Assembly: GCF_022549695.1 (NCBI RefSeq)
Contig: NZ_JAKZGS010000008.1
Span: 124,001 to 188,000, forward strand
Source: Belliella calami
GTDB lineage: Bacteria; Bacteroidota; Bacteroidia; Cytophagales; Cyclobacteriaceae
Direction: 5' to 3'
DNA length: 64,000 nt
Below the pieces are notes generated by a model that saw nothing but the letters and a program-made list of their open reading frames with translations, made no database searches and had not been told where the DNA came from. Shown here one piece after another: positions 60,012-64,000 of this stretch. Both the position numbers and the translations under genes were made by a program. Position 1 is the stretch's first letter, and each line of letters opens with the position of its first letter.

Positions 60012-61220
60012 ATGATTCCAAATAAAACACAACTAACAATGTCTCAAAAAGAAAAAATAAAAGTTGGTCTAGTAGGAACCGGCTGGATCATCCGGGGACT
60101 TACGAAACTTCTGAATGCTAGCAGAGAAATGCAAGTTGCAGGGGTTTTGACTAGAAGAGAAGGCAAGATAGAGGAACTTTATGTTCCTGATGAAAATGTC
60201 TACCATATCCCTGAATCACTCTTTTTGAAATCAGATGTGATTGTTGTAAGTACAGGAGATCCTATTTATAGTACAGCAATTATCAATGAAGCATTTAAAT
60301 ATGGTTTGCCCGTCGTGACAATGGATGCAGATACCATGGTCACTACAGGTACATGGCTCTCAAGGAAGGGACTGATCACGGAATCGAATGGTGATCAGCC
60401 AGGTTGCCTAGCCATGTTGAGGAGAGAAGTTGTTGAAATGGGATTCACCCCATTTGTGTACGGCAATATCAAAGGATTTTTGAATAAAACCCCTTCTTTG
60501 GAGGATATGACTTATTGGTCCAATAAGCAAGGGTATTCGCTTTCTTCGGTGACTTCCTTTACCGATGGGACTAAGCTACAAATAGAGCAAGCTTTAGTGG
60601 CAAATGCTTTTGAGGTTGGTATTGCTCAGCAGGGGCTACTTGGCTTACAGACGGAAGATTTTGTAAACTCTACCTATCAGCTAGGTGAGATTGCCGAAAA
60701 AATCGGTATGCCTATCAGTGACTACGTACTTTCAAGAACGGCACCTCCAGGGGTCTTCATCGTATCGAAGCACTTGGAAGAGCTAAGAATTGAACTGGGT
60801 ACTTACAAAATGGGTGATGGGCCATTCTATCATCATTGCAAACCAACCCATCTTTGTTTTTTTGAAATTCCTGGCACTATAAAAAGATTGATTCATCAGA
60901 ACGAAATATTAATAGATAATAGTGATAACCCGACAGTAAGTGTTGCGGCGATTGCTAAAAGGAAACTTGTGAAGGGCGATTTTATTGTAAACGGAATCGG
61001 GGGCTTCGACATGAGAGGTGAAGCCATAAGGATCATAGATGAGCCAAACCATGTGCCTATAGGTTTGATGCAAAACGTAGTGTTGAAAGAAAATGTCGAA
61101 GAAGGGCAAGTCATCAAGTTTTCTGATATTGATATCCCTCCTTCATTGGCATTGACGGCATGGTTTGAGATTTTGGATAGTATTGATGTAGGAAACATTA
61201 CCAGTTTATCAATTGGGTAG
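60012..61220 (+). CDS. SAF-domain NAD(P)-dependent oxidoreductase
   Basis: 402 residues. The N-terminal Rossmann domain opens 'KIKVGLVGTGWIIRGLTKLL'; the middle part has 'YWSNKQGYSLSSVTSFTDGT' and 'PPGVFIVSKHLEELRIELG'; the C-terminal SAF domain reads 'NVVLKENVEEGQVIKFSDID' and ends near 398. The family resembles homoserine dehydrogenase/DRL-like oxidoreductases that act on small branched or linear sugar-like substrates, but the substrate cannot be named. The start may be ATG 60012 or the ATG at 60039 ('MSQKEKIKVGLV'), which is closer to the Rossmann domain. Its place before GDP-sugar genes suggests a precursor-making step. Confidence 0.8.
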   Translation: MIPNKTQLTMSQKEKIKVGLVGTGWIIRGLTKLLNASREMQVAGVLTRREGKIEELYVPDENVYHIPESLFLKSDVIVVSTGDPIYSTAIINEAFKYGLPVVTMDADTMVTTGTWLSRKGLITESNGDQPGCLAMLRREVVEMGFTPFVYGNIKGFLNKTPSLEDMTYWSNKQGYSLSSVTSFTDGTKLQIEQALVANAFEVGIAQQGLLGLQTEDFVNSTYQLGEIAEKIGMPISDYVLSRTAPPGVFIVSKHLEELRIELGTYKMGDGPFYHHCKPTHLCFFEIPGTIKRLIHQNEILIDNSDNPTVSVAAIAKRKLVKGDFIVNGIGGFDMRGEAIRIIDEPNHVPIGLMQNVVLKENVEEGQVIKFSDIDIPPSLALTAWFEILDSIDVGNITSLSIG

Positions 61221-61372
61221 ATGACAAAAGTTCTCGAAGTACCTTAACAGTTGATGTCGAAATTATAACGGCACAGTTATTTCAATTCATATACACTTCC
61301 GAAAATCGGAAATAGCTTATTAAAGGTTTCTACCTCGTAAGTGTATGTCTAAAAAAATCAAATAAGATTCTG

Positions 61373-62368
61373 ATGAAAATTGTAAATGTAATATTATCTG
61401 GAGGTATAGGGAGTCGTTTGTGGCCTTTGTCGAGAAAGTCAAAACCTAAGCAATACCTACCTATTTTTGATGAAAAATCCCTCTTTCAACTAGCCGTAGA
61501 GAGAAATTCTTCTGTGTGCGATGAGCTTTGTGTCGTGGGGGGTAAGGACAATTATAAGTTGTCCAAACAAATATTGGAAGATTTGGCTATCGAAGAGTAT
61601 TCGGAAATAGTGGAAGCCAGCCCTAGAAACACAGCTGCTGCCATAGCTTTTGCAGCTTTGCAATCAGATCCGGAAGATATATTAATTGTGTCTCCTTCCG
61701 ACCATTTGATCAAAAATGATGATTTATATTACAAAGCCATACAAGAGGCACTGGAGCTTGCAAAGCAGGATTATATCGTCACTTTTGGTTTGAAGCCAAC
61801 AGGCCCAGAGACAGGGTTTGGTTATATAGAATTTGAAGGCCAAGAGGTCATTTCATTTAGGGAGAAGCCAACACAAGAGCATGCCAAGTCTTTTGTAGAT
61901 TCAGGAAGGTTTCTTTGGAACAGTGGGATGTTTTGCTTTAAGGCAAGTGTGTATTTGGAAGAGCTGAAAAAGCATGAACCTTCGGTTTATGAAGCAAGTA
62001 GTGCTGTTTTTTCAGCAAAAAGAGGAGTCTTTTTGGACGAGTCACTTTCCATGGAAATCCCATCAATTAGTGTGGACTATGCTGTGATGGAAAAGACTGA
62101 AAAAATCAAAGTTGTGCCTTCATTCTTTGATTGGTCTGACATGGGAAGTTTTCAGGCTATTTATGATTTTATCCCTGCTAATGACCCTCGTAAATCCAAT
62201 ACCAACCTGACACTGAATTCTAAAAAACTGGTGGAATTCATAGGGGTGGAAAACGTCATTTTGGTAGAAACTGAAGATGCAATCTTGGTCTTGAATAAAG
62301 ATAATGCCCAAGATGTGAAGAAAGTATATGAAAGGCTTGAAAAGGAAAACCCACAATATTTAAAATAA
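61373..62368 (+). CDS. manC: Mannose-1-phosphate guanylyltransferase
   Basis: 331 residues, the single-domain GMP type without the isomerase domain. The GTP loop is 'ILSGGIGSRLWPLSRKSKPK' (residues 7-26), followed by 'QYLPIFDEKSLFQLAV', 'EASPRNTAAAIAFAAL', 'VSPSDHLIKND' and the sugar-site 'RFLWNSGMFCFKASVYLEEL'; 'SVDYAVMEKTEKIKVVPSFF' and 'DWSDMGSFQAIYD' are typical of the C-terminal half. It makes GDP-mannose from GTP and mannose-1-phosphate. It feeds gmd and fcl just downstream (4 nt to fcl). Confidence 0.92.
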   Translation: MKIVNVILSGGIGSRLWPLSRKSKPKQYLPIFDEKSLFQLAVERNSSVCDELCVVGGKDNYKLSKQILEDLAIEEYSEIVEASPRNTAAAIAFAALQSDPEDILIVSPSDHLIKNDDLYYKAIQEALELAKQDYIVTFGLKPTGPETGFGYIEFEGQEVISFREKPTQEHAKSFVDSGRFLWNSGMFCFKASVYLEELKKHEPSVYEASSAVFSAKRGVFLDESLSMEIPSISVDYAVMEKTEKIKVVPSFFDWSDMGSFQAIYDFIPANDPRKSNTNLTLNSKKLVEFIGVENVILVETEDAILVLNKDNAQDVKKVYERLEKENPQYLK

Positions 62369-62372
62369 AAAT

Positions 62373-63329
62373 ATGATTGATAAAGATTCTAAAATTTTCA
62401 TTGCAGGGCATAGAGGAATGGTAGGTTCGGCTGTCTGGAATAATTTGACTGACAATGGATATACTAATCTGATTGGCCAAAAAAGTGCGGATTTAGACCT
62501 TAGGAACCAGCTTGAGGTAGAGTATTTTTTTGCAAATGAAAAGCCTAAAGTAGTGATCGATGCCGCTGCTAGGGTTGGAGGAATCATGGCTAATAAATCA
62601 TATCCCTACCAATTTCTTATGGACAACATGAGAATCCAAAACAACTTGATTGAGTCCTCCCTTGCTCATGCTTGTGAAAAGTTCGTGTTTCTTGGAAGTT
62701 CATGTATTTATCCGAAGTTTTCTCCTCAACCGATTAAAGAGGAGTATTTACTTACATCAGAATTAGAGTCAACAAATGAAGCTTACGCTTTGGCGAAAAT
62801 TTCCGGAGTAAAAGCATGTGAGTATATAAGAACTCAATTTGGCAAAGATTATAGCAGCCTAATGCCAACCAATTTGTATGGGCCAAGAGATAATTTTGAT
62901 TTGGAGACATCCCATGTTTTGCCGGCAATGATCACAAAATTTCATGAAGCCAAACTCGATAATCATGAAACGGTAACATTGTGGGGAACTGGCAGTCCGA
63001 AAAGGGAATTTTTGCATGTTGATGATTTGGCCAAAGCAGTGCTTTTTTCATTGGAAAACAAACTTCCGGACAACCTATATAACATCGGAACAGGCGAAGA
63101 TATATCCATTTATGAATTAGCGAATCTGATTCAAGAGATAGTAGGGCACGAAGGGGAGATAAAATGGGACTCTGAAAAACCAGATGGCACTCCAAGAAAA
63201 TTGTTGGATGTTTCCAAAATGTCAGATTTAGGTTGGAAAGCTCAAATCAAATTGAAAGATGGAATCAAAGCTACATATGAATGGTATTTGGAAAATTCAT
63301 ATGACCTCAAAAAAGTAAAGATAAGCTAA
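62373..63329 (+). CDS. fcl: GDP-L-fucose synthase
   Basis: 318-residue SDR-type epimerase/reductase (also called WcaG). It converts GDP-4-keto-6-deoxymannose to GDP-L-fucose with NADPH. The NADP loop 'IFIAGHRGMVGSAVWNNL' is at 8-25; the catalytic Ser/Cys region is 'FLGSSCIYPKFSPQPIKEEY' and the YxxxK is 'NEAYALAKISG'. 'NLYGPRDNFDLETSHVLPAM' is diagnostic of the family. It is 24 nt before gmd, which makes its substrate. Confidence 0.95.
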   Translation: MIDKDSKIFIAGHRGMVGSAVWNNLTDNGYTNLIGQKSADLDLRNQLEVEYFFANEKPKVVIDAAARVGGIMANKSYPYQFLMDNMRIQNNLIESSLAHACEKFVFLGSSCIYPKFSPQPIKEEYLLTSELESTNEAYALAKISGVKACEYIRTQFGKDYSSLMPTNLYGPRDNFDLETSHVLPAMITKFHEAKLDNHETVTLWGTGSPKREFLHVDDLAKAVLFSLENKLPDNLYNIGTGEDISIYELANLIQEIVGHEGEIKWDSEKPDGTPRKLLDVSKMSDLGWKAQIKLKDGIKATYEWYLENSYDLKKVKIS

Positions 63330-63353
63330 CAAATCAGTGTAAATAATATAGTC

Positions 63354-64000
63354 ATGAATAACACAACAAATACAAGAAAAGTAGCTTTGATCACTGGAGT
63401 GACTGGGCAGGACGGGGCATATTTATCAGAACTTTTACTTTCTAAAGGGTATATGGTTCATGGTATCAAAAGAAGAACTTCATTATTCAATACAGATAGA
63501 ATAGATCATTTGTACCAGGACCCGCATTCCGAGAACTGTAATTTCAAATTGCATTTTGGAGATATGACTGATTCTATGAATCTGACAAAAATCATTCAGG
63601 AAACACAGCCAGATGAAATCTACAATTTGGCAGCTATGAGTCATGTCAAAGTGAGCTTTGATATTCCTGAATACACAGCAAATGCTGATGGAATTGGAAC
63701 TTTAAGGATTCTTGAGGCTGTAAGATTGTTGGGCATGGAGAAAAAAACCAAAATTTACCAAGCCTCAACATCGGAACTTTATGGACTTGTACAAGCTGTA
63801 CCACAATCAGAGACTACACCATTCTATCCAAGATCACCATATGCTGTTGCCAAAATGTATGCGTATTGGATCACTGTAAATTATAGGGAAGCTTATGGTA
63901 TCTATGCTTGTAATGGTATTCTTTTTAATCACGAATCACCCTTGAGAGGTGAGACTTTTGTAACTAGAAAAATCACTAGAGCTGTTTCAAAGATTGCTTT
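63354..64000 (+). CDS. gmd: GDP-mannose 4,6-dehydratase, cut by the window edge
   Basis: The first 215 residues are visible and the frame is open to the edge. The NADP loop is '[20 protein letters not shown]', then '[19 protein letters not shown]', '[19 protein letters not shown]', the catalytic '[10 protein letters not shown]' and YxxxK '[16 protein letters not shown]', and '[20 protein letters not shown]'. These identify Gmd, which makes the 4-keto-6-deoxy intermediate for GDP-L-fucose. The ATG at 63354 gives a start close to that of known Gmd proteins. About 150 residues lie beyond the window. Confidence 0.95.
   Translation, partial: MNNTTNTRKVALITGVTGQDGAYLSELLLSKGYMVHGIKRRTSLFNTDRIDHLYQDPHSENCNFKLHFGDMTDSMNLTKIIQETQPDEIYNLAAMSHVKVSFDIPEYTANADGIGTLRILEAVRLLGMEKKTKIYQASTSELYGLVQAVPQSETTPFYPRSPYAVAKMYAYWITVNYREAYGIYACNGILFNHESPLRGETFVTRKITRAVSKIA

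Overview
The window looks like a chromosome segment of a Bacteroidota bacterium, most likely Cytophagia close to Cyclobacteriaceae (Algoriphagus/Belliella type). The signs are a SusC/SusD pair, a PorP/SprF protein next to a SprB-repeat protein with a gliding/type IX secretion C-terminal domain, a DUF4221-like lipoprotein, an RprX/RprY-like two-component pair, almost no Shine-Dalgarno sequences, and several good matches to the Bacteroidota promoter (TTTG, about 19 nt, TAnnTTTG). The family placement is inference; no rRNA is present.

Layout. 1-700: repeat-rich non-coding DNA (REP-like palindromes, a second inverted repeat). 0.7-8.1 kb: AraC regulator divergent from SusC, SusD-like and PepSY membrane genes, which together look more like a metal/siderophore uptake operon than a glycan locus. 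8.5-10.2 kb: two overlapping lipoprotein genes. 10.2-15.2 kb: threonine operon thrA-thrB-thrC on the minus strand, preceded by a 15-codon Thr-rich leader peptide. 15.8-19.6 kb: META-domain lipoprotein, then a minus-strand run of SDR, head-GIN, NTF2-like and two unknown genes. 19.7-23.8 kb: MscS channel, alkyltransferase-like protein, XRE regulator, Na+/solute symporter, clpS, recR.

23.8-24.7 kb is the most unusual stretch: a consensus promoter, two broken tRNA-Ala copies, one intact tRNA-Ala(GGC), a small GIY-YIG nuclease gene, another broken tRNA copy and a truncated GIY-YIG copy. The broken tRNAs carry 18-bp TCCCGA...TCGGGA palindromes where D, anticodon or T arms should be. 24.7-26.9 kb: PNPOx-like flavoprotein, CPXCG zinc-ribbon protein, and a DUF4143-type ATPase behind three 32-bp direct repeats.

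27-31.3 kb: arginine operon argB-argD-argC-argJ (minus). 31.8-34.2 kb: response regulator and histidine kinase. 34.4-35.6 kb: lysA, flanked on both sides by short promoter/terminator units that could be small RNAs. 36.1-39.0 kb: secreted SprB-repeat protein plus PorP/SprF. 39.2-43.3 kb: FeS-type photolyase, P1 peptidase, aldehyde dehydrogenase.

43.8 kb to the right edge: a Wzx/Wzy-type exopolysaccharide or capsule locus: export lipoprotein (Wza), Wzc-like tyrosine kinase/co-polymerase, flippase, candidate polymerase, seven glycosyltransferases, an AsnB-like amidotransferase, a SAF-domain oxidoreductase, and GDP-sugar genes (manC-like, fcl, gmd; gmd runs off the edge). The glycosyltransferase core is visibly more A+T-rich than its flanks and contains a three-gene block in reverse orientation, as expected of an exchangeable cassette. 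The sugar genes imply GDP-mannose and GDP-L-fucose as building blocks. Product calls rest on recognising motifs by eye; no database search was run.
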